Assembly: GCA_001801825.1 (NCBI GenBank)
Contig: MGYR01000126.1
Span: 1 to 20,910, forward strand
DNA from: Gammaproteobacteria bacterium RIFCSPLOWO2_02_FULL_56_15
Lineage (GTDB): Bacteria > Pseudomonadota > Gammaproteobacteria > Eutrophobiales > Eutrophobiaceae
DNA length: 20,910 bases
Reading direction: 5' to 3'
A program made the position numbers and the translations under genes. Within the stretch, counting starts at the first letter, position 1. Each line of letters opens with the position of its first letter. A model generated the notes under the pieces. The model saw nothing but the letters and a program-made list of their open reading frames with translations. It was not told the origin of the DNA and did not search any database. Below are positions 1-9,383 of this stretch, piece by piece.

Positions 1-909
1 AAGATCGTCAAATTCAATACCTGCCTGCTTTGCCGCCATGGGCACAAGGCTGTGACTGGTCATTCCGGGTATGGTATTGACCTCGATGAACCAGGCCTGT
101 CCACTCCGGTCGAGCATCAGATCCACACGCCCCCAGCCCTCGGCAGCAAGCAATTGGAAGGCGCTAAGCGCCTGCCGCGCCAACGCCTGCTCTTGTGCGG
201 GATCCAATCCGCAGGGACAGCTATAGCGTGTGGTATCATCCAGGTATTTGGCCCGGTAATCATAGAACTCCCTGGTTGTCTCCACGCGAATGACCGGCAG
301 TACCTCTCCGTTCAGAATGGAAACCGTATATTCACTTCCGGATATCCATCGCTCGGCGATGACATCGTTATCAAATTTCTTGGCTTCCAGCCAAGCATCC
401 TGTAATAACCGCCGCTCCGTCACTCGCGTGACACCGCAACTGGAACCCTCATGTACTGGTTTGATCATCAGTGGAAAACCCATCCGATCGGCGGCAGCTT
501 GCAGTTCCTCCTCGTTCGACAAAGTGGCGAAAGGCGGCGTGGGCAGGCCATGGGTCTGCCAAATCCATTTGCTGCGCACCTTGTCCATGGCGAGTGCTGA
601 GCCGAGCACGCCACTGCCGGTATAGGGTATTCCCATCACCTCCAGCAGCCCCTGGACAGTACCGTCCTCTCCGCCCCTCCCGTGCAAGGCAATAAAAACA
701 CGATCAAAGTTTTTCTCCTGCAAGAGTGGAATGAATCCCACGGCGGTATCCACACCGACGGCATCGACCTCACGCCTTCGTAGCGCGGCGAGCACCGCAC
801 CTCCTGTCTCCAGAGATATCTCCCGTTCCGCCGAGGTGCCTCCGAACAATACCGCCACCCTGCCAAACTCCCGCGGGTCATATTGACTACTCTTTCTGCC
901 GACAGTCAT
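1..909 (-). CDS. ddlB: D-alanine--D-alanine ligase, 3' end outside window
   Basis: ATP-grasp ligase that joins two D-alanines in the cytoplasm, giving the dipeptide that MurF adds to the peptidoglycan precursor. I translated 303 codons in frame from the ATG at 909 to the window edge with no stop. Visible landmarks are the N-terminal VLFGGTSAEREIS (about 20-32), HGRGGEDG (76-83), MDK (108-110), the ATP-grasp stretch KPVHEGSSCG (150-159) and the C-terminal substrate motif EVNTIPGMTSHSLVP (276-290). E. coli DdlB is about 306 residues; this one has roughly ten extra N-terminal residues, so only a short C-terminal tail is missing. It starts 21 nt after the murB stop, with a modest AGGCG upstream, and is the last dcw gene visible. 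Cys158 sits where E. coli has valine in the glycine-rich loop, probably a neutral change. Confidence 0.96.
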   Translation of the reverse strand, partial: MTVGRKSSQYDPREFGRVAVLFGGTSAEREISLETGGAVLAALRRREVDAVGVDTAVGFIPLLQEKNFDRVFIALHGRGGEDGTVQGLLEVMGIPYTGSGVLGSALAMDKVRSKWIWQTHGLPTPPFATLSNEEELQAAADRMGFPLMIKPVHEGSSCGVTRVTERRLLQDAWLEAKKFDNDVIAERWISGSEYTVSILNGEVLPVIRVETTREFYDYRAKYLDDTTRYSCPCGLDPAQEQALARQALSAFQLLAAEGWGRVDLMLDRSGQAWFIEVNTIPGMTSHSLVPMAAKQAGIEFDDL

Positions 910-930
910 GTATAGATCGCCTGTGCTGAT

Positions 931-1830
931 TTATTCATGGCCCACGATCCGTACTTCCGGCTCCAGTAAAATGCCGGAATCTTGATTAACCCGCTGCTGC
1001 ACCATGCATATCAGCCGCTCAATATCGGTTGCCGTTGCGCCGCCGAGATTGATGATAAAGTTCGCGTGTTTGTCTGAGACTACGGCATTGCCAGACCGCA
1101 ACCCTTTCAGACCGCAGGCATCGATCAGCCTGCCTGCCGAATCACCCGGCGGGTTCCTGAATACTGATCCACAGCTTGCGTCTCCTAGCGGCTGGGTTAG
1201 CGCACGTTGCGCCAGCAATTCACGGATGCGCTGTTCTCCCTGCCCTGAATCATCAGCGACAAGCCTGAACTCGGCACTGACAAACCATTCGCCTTCCGGG
1301 ATATCCACGCTGCGGTAACCGGGCTTCAGTTCTGCCCTGGACCGGCGTCTCAATCGACCTGATCGATCCACCGTTTGGGCACTGGAAACAATTCCCCATG
1401 TTTCACCGCCAAAGGCCCCAGCATTCATGGCCAGGGCGCCGCCAACCGTACCCGGAATACCGGCGAGGAATTCCGCGCCGCTCAAGCTCTTGCTAACGGT
1501 GAATCTCGCAAGTTTGGGGCAACTCACGCCAGCCCCTGCGGTAATGGCCCCATCCGCACGGATCTCCAGTTGCCCCAGTACACCGCTTACCGCAATCACA
1601 GTTCCGTGAAATCCACCATCACGCACCAGGAGGTTACTGCCGAGTCCGACCCAGAGCAGTGGTTCCGCAGGATCCAGGGTGCATAAGAAATCACAAAGAT
1701 CCTGAAGGTTTGCCGGGATATAAAATCGATCCGCCGGTCCACCCGCCCGCCAACTGCTGTGCCTCGCCATGGGCTCTCGCAGTTTCATGGTTCCATTCAA
1801 ACCGTTGATCATAGTTGCCGCTGATATCAT
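931..1830 (-). CDS. murB: UDP-N-acetylenolpyruvoylglucosamine reductase MurB, short form
   Basis: FAD- and NADPH-dependent cytoplasmic reductase making UDP-N-acetylmuramic acid, the second committed step of peptidoglycan synthesis. At 299 residues it is shorter than E. coli MurB (342), as expected for the compact MurB form. FAD-binding landmarks are SWRAGGPADRF (26-36), GLGSN (62-66), GAGVSCPKLA (99-108) and GIPGTVGGALAMNAGAFGGE (124-143). Catalytic residues align as Arg173 in GYR, Ser222 in CGSVFRNP and Glu292 in EPEVR, matching E. coli Arg159, Ser229 and Glu325. No good Shine-Dalgarno precedes the first ATG; starts at 1812 (MINGLNG) or 1788 (MKLREP) are possible and would still keep the whole FAD domain. 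It lies 42 nt after murC and 21 nt before ddlB. Confidence 0.95.
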   Translation of the reverse strand: MISAATMINGLNGTMKLREPMARHSSWRAGGPADRFYIPANLQDLCDFLCTLDPAEPLLWVGLGSNLLVRDGGFHGTVIAVSGVLGQLEIRADGAITAGAGVSCPKLARFTVSKSLSGAEFLAGIPGTVGGALAMNAGAFGGETWGIVSSAQTVDRSGRLRRRSRAELKPGYRSVDIPEGEWFVSAEFRLVADDSGQGEQRIRELLAQRALTQPLGDASCGSVFRNPPGDSAGRLIDACGLKGLRSGNAVVSDKHANFIINLGGATATDIERLICMVQQRVNQDSGILLEPEVRIVGHE

Positions 1831-1872
1831 CAGAATGTCAGTAATCGCTTATTCAGTTTCAACACAAATACA

Positions 1873-3294
1873 CTAGCTGCCCTGGTTGCAATATCCGGAT
1901 ACCAGTGCCGGACCCACGCTGCCAATATCCCCCGCGCCCAGCAGCAACAGGATGTCACTGTCCTCGATGACCTCCGGCAATGTGGTCCAGAGTTGTTCAC
2001 GCTGCTCGATATAGACCGGCTGTACCTGTCCTCGCAACCGTATTCCCCGGCACAAGGCACGGCTGTCAATTCCGCTGATTGGCTGCTCGCCAGCCGGGTA
2101 GATCTCCATCACTAGAAGTGCATCTGTGTCCGCAAGGACCTGACAGAAGTCCTCGAACAGGTCCCGGGTACGGGTATAACGGTGCGGCTGGAATACGACG
2201 AGGATCCGCCTCTCCGGCCAGCCATTCCTGACTGCCGAGAGCGTCGCCCTGATTTCATTGGGATGATGAGCATAATCATCAATCACCATGACCTTGCCCT
2301 TGCCGATAACAACTTCCCCCAGGATATTGCAGCGCCTGGCGATACCCTGGAACCCGGACAGGGCCGTGACAATATCTTCACGCGAAACACCCAGTTCCGT
2401 GGCCACGATAATCGCCGCCAAGGCATTCAGGACATTGTGGTTACCCGGGAGATTCAGATTCACTTCCAGCCAGTCTGGCTCACCGTCACGTGAGACGGTA
2501 AAGGAAATACGGGATGCCTTCCGGCTGGTGATTCTGGCACGGTAATCCGCATCCTTTTCCAGTCCGTAAGTCACGAATGCCTTGCTGATTTTCGGCAGGA
2601 TCTCCATGGCGCCTGGGTCATCCGCGCAGAGCACCGCGAGTCCGTAAAACGGCATGCGATTAATGAACTCGGCAAAACTGCTTTTCAGATGGTTGAAATC
2701 ACCCCGGTAATTTTCCAGGTGATCAGCATCGATATTGGTAAGTACAGCCATGACCGGCTGCAGGTGCAGGAAAGATGCATCACTCTCATCCGCCTCGGCA
2801 ACCAGGTAACGCCCCTCACCAAGCCTGGCATGACTCCCGGAGCTGTTAAGCAGGCCGCCGATCACATAGGTTGGATCCAGCCTGCCTTCCGCGAGTACAC
2901 TGGCGATGAGGCTGGTGGTTGTTGTTTTACCATGAGTACCGGCGACAGCGATGCCTTCCCTGAACCGCATCAGTTCAGCCAACATTTCCGCACGTCTGAT
3001 TACGGGTATGCGCCGGTCATGCGCAGCGGTCACCTCCGGATTGCCGGCAGGTATGGCGCTGGAAACGACTACGACATCGGTTTGACCGACATTTTCCGCA
3101 GTGTGGCCACATGTGATCCGGATCCCCGCAGCCGCCAGCCTGTGAGTGACTTCCGTTGCGCCAGCGTCGGATCCCGTCACTTCGTAACCCAGGTTATGCA
3201 GCACCTCGGCGATACCGCTCATCCCGGCGCCGCCAATCCCGACAAAGTGAATACGGCGGACCCTGCCCATTACCCGTTTGCTTGCATCAGGCAT
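1873..3294 (-). CDS. murC: UDP-N-acetylmuramate--L-alanine ligase
   Basis: Cytoplasmic ATP-dependent Mur ligase that adds L-alanine to UDP-MurNAc. From the start chosen here it has 473 residues, close to E. coli MurC (491). The N-terminal UDP-binding loop FVGIGGAGMSGIAEVL is at about 17-32, the ATP P-loop GTHGKTTTT at 119-127, then EADESDASF, the central NIDADHLENY and the C-terminal DDYAHHPNEI. The open frame extends to 3375, but the extra 27 residues lie inside murG and look unlike the family. The ATG at 3294 has GGAG seven bases upstream and overlaps the murG stop by 8 nt (ATGCCTGA), so translational coupling is likely. A second ATG at 3270 lacks a ribosome site. All Mur-ligase landmarks are intact. 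Confidence 0.96.
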   Translation of the reverse strand: MPDASKRVMGRVRRIHFVGIGGAGMSGIAEVLHNLGYEVTGSDAGATEVTHRLAAAGIRITCGHTAENVGQTDVVVVSSAIPAGNPEVTAAHDRRIPVIRRAEMLAELMRFREGIAVAGTHGKTTTTSLIASVLAEGRLDPTYVIGGLLNSSGSHARLGEGRYLVAEADESDASFLHLQPVMAVLTNIDADHLENYRGDFNHLKSSFAEFINRMPFYGLAVLCADDPGAMEILPKISKAFVTYGLEKDADYRARITSRKASRISFTVSRDGEPDWLEVNLNLPGNHNVLNALAAIIVATELGVSREDIVTALSGFQGIARRCNILGEVVIGKGKVMVIDDYAHHPNEIRATLSAVRNGWPERRILVVFQPHRYTRTRDLFEDFCQVLADTDALLVMEIYPAGEQPISGIDSRALCRGIRLRGQVQPVYIEQREQLWTTLPEVIEDSDILLLLGAGDIGSVGPALVSGYCNQGS

Positions 3295-4378
3295 TGCGGT
3301 ACTCCAGACAGAAGCTGGCCACGGCGCTGGCGGCATCAGGCTTAGCCAACTCCCGGGCCCGGCGAGCCATTTCAATTAATTTTTCCCGGATCCGGGAAAA
3401 ATCAGTAACGATTTCAGCCAGTTTACACAGGTCCAGTCCACATTCCGGGATCAGGATCGCACAACCATGCGCCACCATACGTTTTGCATTGGCAGTCTGG
3501 TGGTCATCCACGGCATGTGGATAGGGGATAAGGATCGAGGCAATCCCTGCGACACACAATTCGGCCAGAGTCAGGGCGCCGGAACGGCAAATCACCAAAT
3601 CTGCCCAGTCGTAAGCTGCCGCCATATCTTCAATGAAGGGTACTACCCGGACTTTCTGCGGATCGACGCCGGATTGACGGTAGGCATCGCAAGTCCCAGC
3701 GTAGTGCCGTTCACCGGCCTGATGCCAGACCCGCAGATCCATCTCGCGTCCGAGTTGCCTGGACAGTTCAGGCAATACCTGGTTTAGCACCTGCGCACCC
3801 TGACTGCCGCCAAGAACCAGCAACTGCAAGCCTGCACTACCACGGGAACGAAGCCGCAACTCTGGCGGCCTCAGTCCGGCGATATCGCTGCGCACCGGGT
3901 TTCCGGTGTACTGGCTCTTGTTACCCCGGAATACACCCGGAAAACCTTCCAGTACAACCGCAGCAACCAAGGACAATATTCGATTGCTCAGACCGGGAAT
4001 TGCATTCTGTTCATGAATTATAAGCGGTATACCAAGCAACCAGGCTGCAATGCCTCCCGGCCCGCTGACGAAACCACCCATGCCAAGTGCCACACCAGGA
4101 CGCAGGCGTCGCATGGCTAGAAGTGCCTGTATCAGCGCCTTCAACATGATCACCGGGGCACACAGGAGGGTTCCGATCCCCTTGCCGCGTATACCTCTGA
4201 CATCGATCAAATGCAGATCGATTCCATCTCCGGGCACCAGCCGGCATTCGATGCCGGCCGCAGTCCCGAGCCAGGATACCGGAACACCCTGTGCCATCAG
4301 GCACCGGGCAACGGCCAACGCCGGGAATACATGACCGCCAGTCCCCCCCGCCATGATCAAAATGGATTTATGCTGCAT
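3287..4378 (-). CDS. murG: Lipid II synthase MurG (UDP-GlcNAc transferase)
   Basis: Peripheral inner-membrane GT-B glycosyltransferase that transfers GlcNAc from UDP-GlcNAc to lipid I, producing lipid II. Its 363 residues fit the family (E. coli 355). The N-terminal glycine-rich loop MAGGTGGHVFPALAVA is at 9-24, followed by LGMGGFVSGPGG, the second glycine-rich loop VLGGSQGAQVLN near the domain junction, WHQAGERHY, and the nucleotide-sugar site CRSGALTLAEL with PYPHAVDDHQTANA. The start overlaps the ftsW end by 11 nt and has AGGTG seven bases upstream; the end overlaps the murC start by 8 nt. Position between ftsW and murC is the standard dcw arrangement. Nothing in the sequence is anomalous. 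Confidence 0.97.
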   Translation of the reverse strand: MQHKSILIMAGGTGGHVFPALAVARCLMAQGVPVSWLGTAAGIECRLVPGDGIDLHLIDVRGIRGKGIGTLLCAPVIMLKALIQALLAMRRLRPGVALGMGGFVSGPGGIAAWLLGIPLIIHEQNAIPGLSNRILSLVAAVVLEGFPGVFRGNKSQYTGNPVRSDIAGLRPPELRLRSRGSAGLQLLVLGGSQGAQVLNQVLPELSRQLGREMDLRVWHQAGERHYAGTCDAYRQSGVDPQKVRVVPFIEDMAAAYDWADLVICRSGALTLAELCVAGIASILIPYPHAVDDHQTANAKRMVAHGCAILIPECGLDLCKLAEIVTDFSRIREKLIEMARRARELAKPDAASAVASFCLEYRNA

Positions 4379-5564
4379 AATTCTTCACCTGATGAGGGAT
4401 CGGCTCCTTCCTGAAAAACTGGTTTTCAAATTCGACTCGAAGCAACAATGCGAGCAATACAAAGTTTGTAACCATACTATTGCCGCCATAAGATATCAGG
4501 GGTAAGGCCAGGCCCTTGGTGGGCAAGACTCCGGTATTCACCCCGATATTGATGAAGGCCTGTAATCCGATGATTAATCCGATACCGTATGCTGTGTGGG
4601 CGGCAAAGTTTTTACCCAGGACCGAGGCCACCTGTGCGATTACGAAGGATCTCCATATAATGAAAAAATACAGCAGGATGACCAGTGCGCTTCCGGTTAG
4701 GCCCAGTTCCTCGCCCAGTACGGCAAACACAAAGTCGGTATGTGCCTCGGGAAGATAAAACAGTTTTTGTATACTGCTGCCCAGGCCGGCACCAAACCAT
4801 TCACCACGTCCAAATGCGATCAATGCCTGGGTCAACTGAAACCCTGTGTCAAACGGGTCCTGCCAGGGGTTCATAAAGCTCGTGAGGCGCTGGAGCCGAT
4901 AGGGAGAAAATACCGCGAGGCTTGCCAGGATCGTGGTTGCAGTCAGCATCCATGGGAAAAAACGTCCCAGCGGCACGCCGCCCATAAACAACATGCCAAG
5001 GGCCGTACAGAAGATAACCACCGCGGTTCCAAAGTCCGGTTCCATCAAGAGGAGTCCAGCTACCACTGTAACAATCCCGATGGGTCTGATGAAACCGCTG
5101 AAAGTGGTTCTGACCTGTTCGCCGTGCCGAACCAGAAATCCGGCGAGATAAACAATGAGAAAGACCTTGACCGGTTCGGAACTCTGTACGCTAATCGGGC
5201 CCAGTCGAATCCAGCGCATGCTGCCGTTCACTACCCTGCCGACCCCGGGAACCAATACCAGAATCAGGAACAGCATACCCATGACGATCAGCCAAGGGCT
5301 TAACTTCTGCCAGATCGCCAGGGGTAACCGGATAATCACGGCTGCCAGCATCAGGCCGATAATCACCGCAATGGACTGTCGCCAGAAGAAATGGAACGGA
5401 TCCCCATACACGCGATCCGCGACGGTAATCGAGGCCGATGCCACCATGACCAGGCCGAGCGATACCAGCAGGAGTATGGCGCCCATGAGCCAAAAATCAT
5501 AATGCGGCAGGTTGCGCCCGATATGGGTGGCCTGATCATTCATATATTTCTGCACCGTCAACAC
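4368..5564 (-). CDS. ftsW: Septal peptidoglycan polymerase FtsW (SEDS family)
   Basis: SEDS-family glycosyltransferase that polymerises lipid II at the division septum with the transpeptidase FtsI. The 398 residues contain about ten hydrophobic segments, starting with residues 24-44. Family signatures include MNPWQDPFDTGFQLTQALIAFGRG (231-254, described by its ends MNPW and FGRG), PEAHTDFVFAVLGEELG (272-288) and the C-terminal GVLPTKGLALPLISYGGNS (345-363). Asp277 in PEAHTDF aligns with E. coli Asp297, which is needed for polymerase activity. The start is GTG at 5564 with AGGA nine bases upstream, overlapping the murD stop by 7 nt. An ATG at 5543 (MNDQATH) is the alternative but has no ribosome site. 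It also overlaps murG by 11 nt. Confidence 0.96.
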   Translation of the reverse strand: MLTVQKYMNDQATHIGRNLPHYDFWLMGAILLLVSLGLVMVASASITVADRVYGDPFHFFWRQSIAVIIGLMLAAVIIRLPLAIWQKLSPWLIVMGMLFLILVLVPGVGRVVNGSMRWIRLGPISVQSSEPVKVFLIVYLAGFLVRHGEQVRTTFSGFIRPIGIVTVVAGLLLMEPDFGTAVVIFCTALGMLFMGGVPLGRFFPWMLTATTILASLAVFSPYRLQRLTSFMNPWQDPFDTGFQLTQALIAFGRGEWFGAGLGSSIQKLFYLPEAHTDFVFAVLGEELGLTGSALVILLYFFIIWRSFVIAQVASVLGKNFAAHTAYGIGLIIGLQAFINIGVNTGVLPTKGLALPLISYGGNSMVTNFVLLALLLRVEFENQFFRKEPIPHQVKNYAA

Positions 5565-6937
5565 GCCGGTGTTTCCTGCAATTTTCTGACAGCCTCTACA
5601 AATACCTCACCGCGCTGCCGGTAGTCGGAGAACATATCAAAACTGGAGCATGCGGGAGATAACAAAACGATATCTCCCGCTCGCGCTGTTTCTGCGGCGA
5701 CCTTTACCGCAGCATCCATGTCTACGGCATAACAGATATCGGCAACTTCACCGAGCGCCTCGGCCAGTAATCGCGCATCGCGGCCTATCAGTATGGCGCT
5801 ACGCACCCTGCCCGCTGCCGCCGGCACCAACTGTTTGAAATCTGCCCCCTTGCCAATCCCGCCCGCAATCAGGATTATGTTTCGGTCACCCCCAAGACCA
5901 GTTATCGCACTGCTGCTCGCTCCAGAATTAGTACCCTTGGAATCGTTGTACCATGCGACTCCATTGATCTCCGCTACTTTCTGACAACGATGCGGTAGTC
6001 CGGAATATTCCCGCAAGCTATCCAGCATGGCCACCTCGGGAATGCCGGCAGCGTAACCCAGAGCAAGCGCGGCCAGACAGTTGGATATATTATGCTTGCC
6101 GAAGAGACGCAGATCCCGGACCGGCAAGAGAGTTCTATGACCTCTTGCCAGCCAGCTTGCCCCGTTCCATTCACGGATACCCAGATCATTCTCTTCCGGT
6201 TCTCCCATGCCGAAACCGATGGACTTCCTACCCGCCAGCCTCATGCCCCTTGTCAGCTCATCATCGGTATTGATCACCATGACTCCACTACCGCTGTATA
6301 TTTTCTGTTTGGCGGTGACGTATGCCTGGAAACTTGTATAACGATCCATGTGATCCTGGCTGAGGTTGAGCACCACCGCTGCGGCTGCATCCAGACTGAC
6401 TACGGTTTCCAGCTGGAAACTGGAAAGCTCCAGGACAAAAATCTCGATCTCCGGATCAGCTACGAGATCCAGCACGGGAACACCGATGTTTCCCGCCACT
6501 CCAACCTTCCTTCCGGCGCGTACCAGCATAGCGCCCACCAGACTGGTGACAGTGCTCTTGCCGTTGGTCCCGGTCACTGCGATTACCGGTCGCTGGTTGA
6601 TTTGACAGAAAAGCTCCACATCTCCAATAACACGGACACCAGCCGCCAGCGCCTGCCGGATCTCCGGCTCGTCCAGGGACACTCCTGGACTTACAATAAG
6701 TTGCTTTGCCCCGCTCAACAGATCCACGTCAAAGCCGCCACTGAAGAGTGAAATACCAGGGAGTTCACGGCGTAACGCCTCCGCCATCGGAGGTTCCTCC
6801 CGGCTGTCGGTCACGGCAAAGAATTCATCCCTGGAGGCAAGATATCTCGCGCAGGACAGGCCCGTCAGACCCAGTCCAACGATTACGGTTGAAACCTTCG
6901 TGCCAGAACCTGTCATGGTAACTACGGGCTTTCCCAT
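5558..6937 (-). CDS. murD: UDP-N-acetylmuramoyl-L-alanine--D-glutamate ligase
   Basis: Cytoplasmic Mur ligase adding D-glutamate to UDP-MurNAc-L-Ala. It has 459 residues, slightly longer than E. coli MurD (438). The N-terminal Rossmann-like UDP-binding domain carries IVGLGLTGLSCARYL (19-33), the P-loop GTNGKSTV is at 123-130, and ELSSFQLE, NLSQDHMDRY and the C-terminal NDSKGTN and LLSPACSSFDMFSDYRQRG blocks (the last is the strongest MurD signature) are all present. The ATG at 6937 has GGAG six bases upstream and lies 10 nt after the mraY stop. The next ATG (6916) would shorten only the extension. The 3' end overlaps the GTG start of ftsW, consistent with coupled translation. Confidence 0.96.
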   Translation of the reverse strand: MGKPVVTMTGSGTKVSTVIVGLGLTGLSCARYLASRDEFFAVTDSREEPPMAEALRRELPGISLFSGGFDVDLLSGAKQLIVSPGVSLDEPEIRQALAAGVRVIGDVELFCQINQRPVIAVTGTNGKSTVTSLVGAMLVRAGRKVGVAGNIGVPVLDLVADPEIEIFVLELSSFQLETVVSLDAAAAVVLNLSQDHMDRYTSFQAYVTAKQKIYSGSGVMVINTDDELTRGMRLAGRKSIGFGMGEPEENDLGIREWNGASWLARGHRTLLPVRDLRLFGKHNISNCLAALALGYAAGIPEVAMLDSLREYSGLPHRCQKVAEINGVAWYNDSKGTNSGASSSAITGLGGDRNIILIAGGIGKGADFKQLVPAAAGRVRSAILIGRDARLLAEALGEVADICYAVDMDAAVKVAAETARAGDIVLLSPACSSFDMFSDYRQRGEVFVEAVRKLQETPAC

Positions 6938-6947
6938 GGCGACTCCA

Positions 6948-8030
6948 TCAGCGTATCTTGAGACTGGACAGACCGATCAGTACCAGGATGAAGGTTATGA
7001 TCCAGAAACGGACGATCACCCGGGGTTCCGGCCAGCCCTTAAGCTCATAATGATGATGGAGGGGAGCCATCTGGAAAATCCTCCGGCCAGTCAGTTTGAA
7101 TGAACCCACCTGCAGGATCACAGAAACAGTCTCCATTACAAATACCCCGCCCATGATGAACAGGGCGAATTCCTGCCGCACCACAACCGCCACGATCCCG
7201 AGCGCCGCGCCCATGGACAGTGCACCTATGTCCCCCATGAAGACCTGCGCCGGATAGGTGTTGAACCAGAGGAAACCCAGTCCGGCTCCGACGATGGCGC
7301 CGCAAAATACGGCAACTTCGCCGACCCCTGGTATATAAGGTATTCCGAGATAGGATGCGAAATTGATGTTACCGGTGGCGTACGCGAATATGGCCAGGGC
7401 TCCCGCAACCATGACTGTCGGCAAAATCGCCAGTCCGTCAAGCCCATCGGTCAGGTTCACAGCATTGCTGGACCCGACAATGACGAAATAGCTCAGGATC
7501 ACAAAGAGCCAGCCCAAATCCAGATTGACTGCCTTGACGAAAGGAATCAGCAACCGGGTCTCGTTTGGGTCGGCTGCCGTAAGCAGCAGCATGACAGCTG
7601 CAAGCAGTGCAAAAACAGATTGCCAGAGATACTTCCAGCGTGGAGCGAGACCGGCTGCATTCCGCTGTACAACCTTCCGGTAATCATCGATCCAGCCGAT
7701 TCCCCCAAATGCCAGGGTAACCAGAAAAACAACCCATACAAAGCGATTGCCGAGGTCAGCCCAGCAGAGGGTACTGAAAGAGATCGATACGATGATCAGT
7801 AACCCGCCCATGGTCGGTGTGCCCGCCTTGGACAGGTGTGTCCCAGGACCGTCATCACGGATCGTCTGCCCGATCTGGTATTTACTTAGTGACCGGATCA
7901 ACGTCGGTCCCACCACCAGTGCAATAAACAGAGATGTCAGCGCGCCCAGAATGCTGCGCATGGTAATGTACTGAAATACATTGAACCCAGTGTGGTACTG
8001 CATCAGATATTCCGACAGCCACAACAGCAT
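6948..8030 (-). CDS. mraY: Phospho-N-acetylmuramoyl-pentapeptide transferase MraY
   Basis: Integral inner-membrane enzyme that transfers phospho-MurNAc-pentapeptide to undecaprenyl phosphate, giving lipid I. The 360 residues equal the E. coli length, with about ten membrane segments. Key residues are in register with E. coli: Asp115-Asp116 in GWIDDYRKV, Asn192 and Asp195 in NLTDGLDG, Asp267 in VFMGDIGA, and the triple histidine at 325-327 in PLHHHYELKG. The N-terminal motif RDDGPGTHLSKAGTPTMGG is at 58-76. This is the best ribosome site in the cluster: AGGAGG six bases before the ATG. A single base separates the start from the murF stop, so coupling is expected. Confidence 0.97.
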   Translation of the reverse strand: MLLWLSEYLMQYHTGFNVFQYITMRSILGALTSLFIALVVGPTLIRSLSKYQIGQTIRDDGPGTHLSKAGTPTMGGLLIIVSISFSTLCWADLGNRFVWVVFLVTLAFGGIGWIDDYRKVVQRNAAGLAPRWKYLWQSVFALLAAVMLLLTAADPNETRLLIPFVKAVNLDLGWLFVILSYFVIVGSSNAVNLTDGLDGLAILPTVMVAGALAIFAYATGNINFASYLGIPYIPGVGEVAVFCGAIVGAGLGFLWFNTYPAQVFMGDIGALSMGAALGIVAVVVRQEFALFIMGGVFVMETVSVILQVGSFKLTGRRIFQMAPLHHHYELKGWPEPRVIVRFWIITFILVLIGLSSLKIR

Positions 8031-8031
8031 C

Positions 8032-9378
8032 TCAGTCCTCCTGCACCAGACCTGCTACGATCCGTTCCATGGCCATGGAACGGGAGCCCTTAACCAGCAC
8101 CCGTGCACCTTCAGGCAATTGTTCCCTTACTGTCCTGACCAATTCCTCCTGTGAATCGAAATGCAAAGCGCCGTTACCGAAACCTCTGACCGCCTGCACG
8201 CTGTTTCTGCCGACTGCGTACAATTTCTCGAAACCATAGAGGCGGGCTTTTTCGCCTGCCTCAAGATGGTATGCCGGTGTATCCGTTCCCAATTCAGCCA
8301 TATCCCCAAGCACCAGCCAGTTACGCCCGCGCAAGGCGCCCAGCGTCTGCAGGGCCGCCTCCAGGGAACCGGGATTGGCGTTGTAAGTGTCGTCATAGAT
8401 CCGGGTGCCGCGAATACCGGTTTTTGACTGCAAGCGACCCGGTACGGGTTGCATTACTTCCAATCCGGATCGTATACAATCCAGGCTGATATCAAGCGCG
8501 AGGCAACAGGCCGCTGCGGCAAGCGCATTCAAAACATTATGCCTGCCTGCCAAGGCCAGATGGGTTTCAGTACTTTCCTCCCAAGCGATCATTTTGAATA
8601 CATTGGCACCTGTATCCGGATCAATCCGCAGGTCTTCAAAACGCACATCAGCCAGGCGGGTTGTACCAAAGAGGATCTTCCTCAGGTGCCGGGTCGCTTC
8701 CTGAAACAGTGGCGCGTATCTGTCATCCATGTTGATGATTGCCGTGCCTGTATCCGGGAGACCTGCGTATATCTCGGCCTTGGCCCTGGCGACACTCTCG
8801 ATGCTGCCGAAACCCTCCAGGTGCGCAGGCGCGCACTGGGTGATGAGAGCCACCGTCGGTCTGACCATTTTTGAGAGCCCAAGTATCTCGCCTGGGGCAT
8901 TCGCCCCTATCTCAATCACGGCATAACGATGCTTTTCCCCCAATCTGAAGAGGGTCATGGGCACACCAATTTCATTATTGAGATTGCCGCGAGTGGATAA
9001 CACAGGAGCGGAAAGTGACAATATCCGGTTCAACATTTCCTTCACCGTGGTCTTGCCGTTGCTGCCGGTAATCGCGATCACTGGAATAGCAAACCGGTGA
9101 CGCCAATAAGCTGCCAGGGCTCCCATGGCGCTGCAGGTTTCGGCCACTTTCAGCATGGGCACAATGCAATCCTGGAGGTGCTGTTCGCCCATGATTGCCA
9201 CCGCACCACCGGCAACCGCCTGGTTGATAAAATCATGGCCATCAAAGCGCTTCCCGCGCAACGCGATGAAGAGCTGTCCTGGCTCCACGGACCTGCTGTC
9301 AGTGGTGCATCCGTGGAATGCAACGTCGTCCCCAATCATCTCCGCACGGATCTCCGCTGCCACCTCGGTGAGTCTCAT
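8032..9378 (-). CDS. murF: UDP-MurNAc-tripeptide--D-alanyl-D-alanine ligase
   Basis: Final cytoplasmic Mur ligase; it adds the D-Ala-D-Ala made by Ddl, completing UDP-MurNAc-pentapeptide. From the ATG at 9378 it has 448 residues (E. coli 452). The N-terminal domain shows DSRSVEPGQLFIALRG (27-42), the P-loop GSNGKTTVKEML begins at 105, and EIGANAPGEI, CAPAHLEGFG, DDTYNANPGSL and GDMAELG follow in MurF order. The open frame reaches 9423, but those 15 extra residues lie inside murE and are not family-like; the chosen ATG is 5 nt after the murE stop. Its ribosome site is weak (GGAG about 15 bases upstream), suggesting dependence on ribosomes finishing murE. Confidence 0.96.
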   Translation of the reverse strand: MRLTEVAAEIRAEMIGDDVAFHGCTTDSRSVEPGQLFIALRGKRFDGHDFINQAVAGGAVAIMGEQHLQDCIVPMLKVAETCSAMGALAAYWRHRFAIPVIAITGSNGKTTVKEMLNRILSLSAPVLSTRGNLNNEIGVPMTLFRLGEKHRYAVIEIGANAPGEILGLSKMVRPTVALITQCAPAHLEGFGSIESVARAKAEIYAGLPDTGTAIINMDDRYAPLFQEATRHLRKILFGTTRLADVRFEDLRIDPDTGANVFKMIAWEESTETHLALAGRHNVLNALAAAACCLALDISLDCIRSGLEVMQPVPGRLQSKTGIRGTRIYDDTYNANPGSLEAALQTLGALRGRNWLVLGDMAELGTDTPAYHLEAGEKARLYGFEKLYAVGRNSVQAVRGFGNGALHFDSQEELVRTVREQLPEGARVLVKGSRSMAMERIVAGLVQED

Positions 9379-9383
9379 GTGGA

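Noticed and set aside
2689..3345. 218-codon plus-strand open frame
   Set aside because: Antisense to murC and the end of murG; no domain pattern and no ribosome site noted.
3295..3375. N-terminal extension of murC
   Set aside because: The 27 extra residues lie inside murG and are unlike MurC; the ATG at 3294 has a proper ribosome site.
6092..6751. 219-codon plus-strand open frame
   Set aside because: Antisense to murD, with no family-like motifs; an expected shadow of a conserved gene at this base composition.
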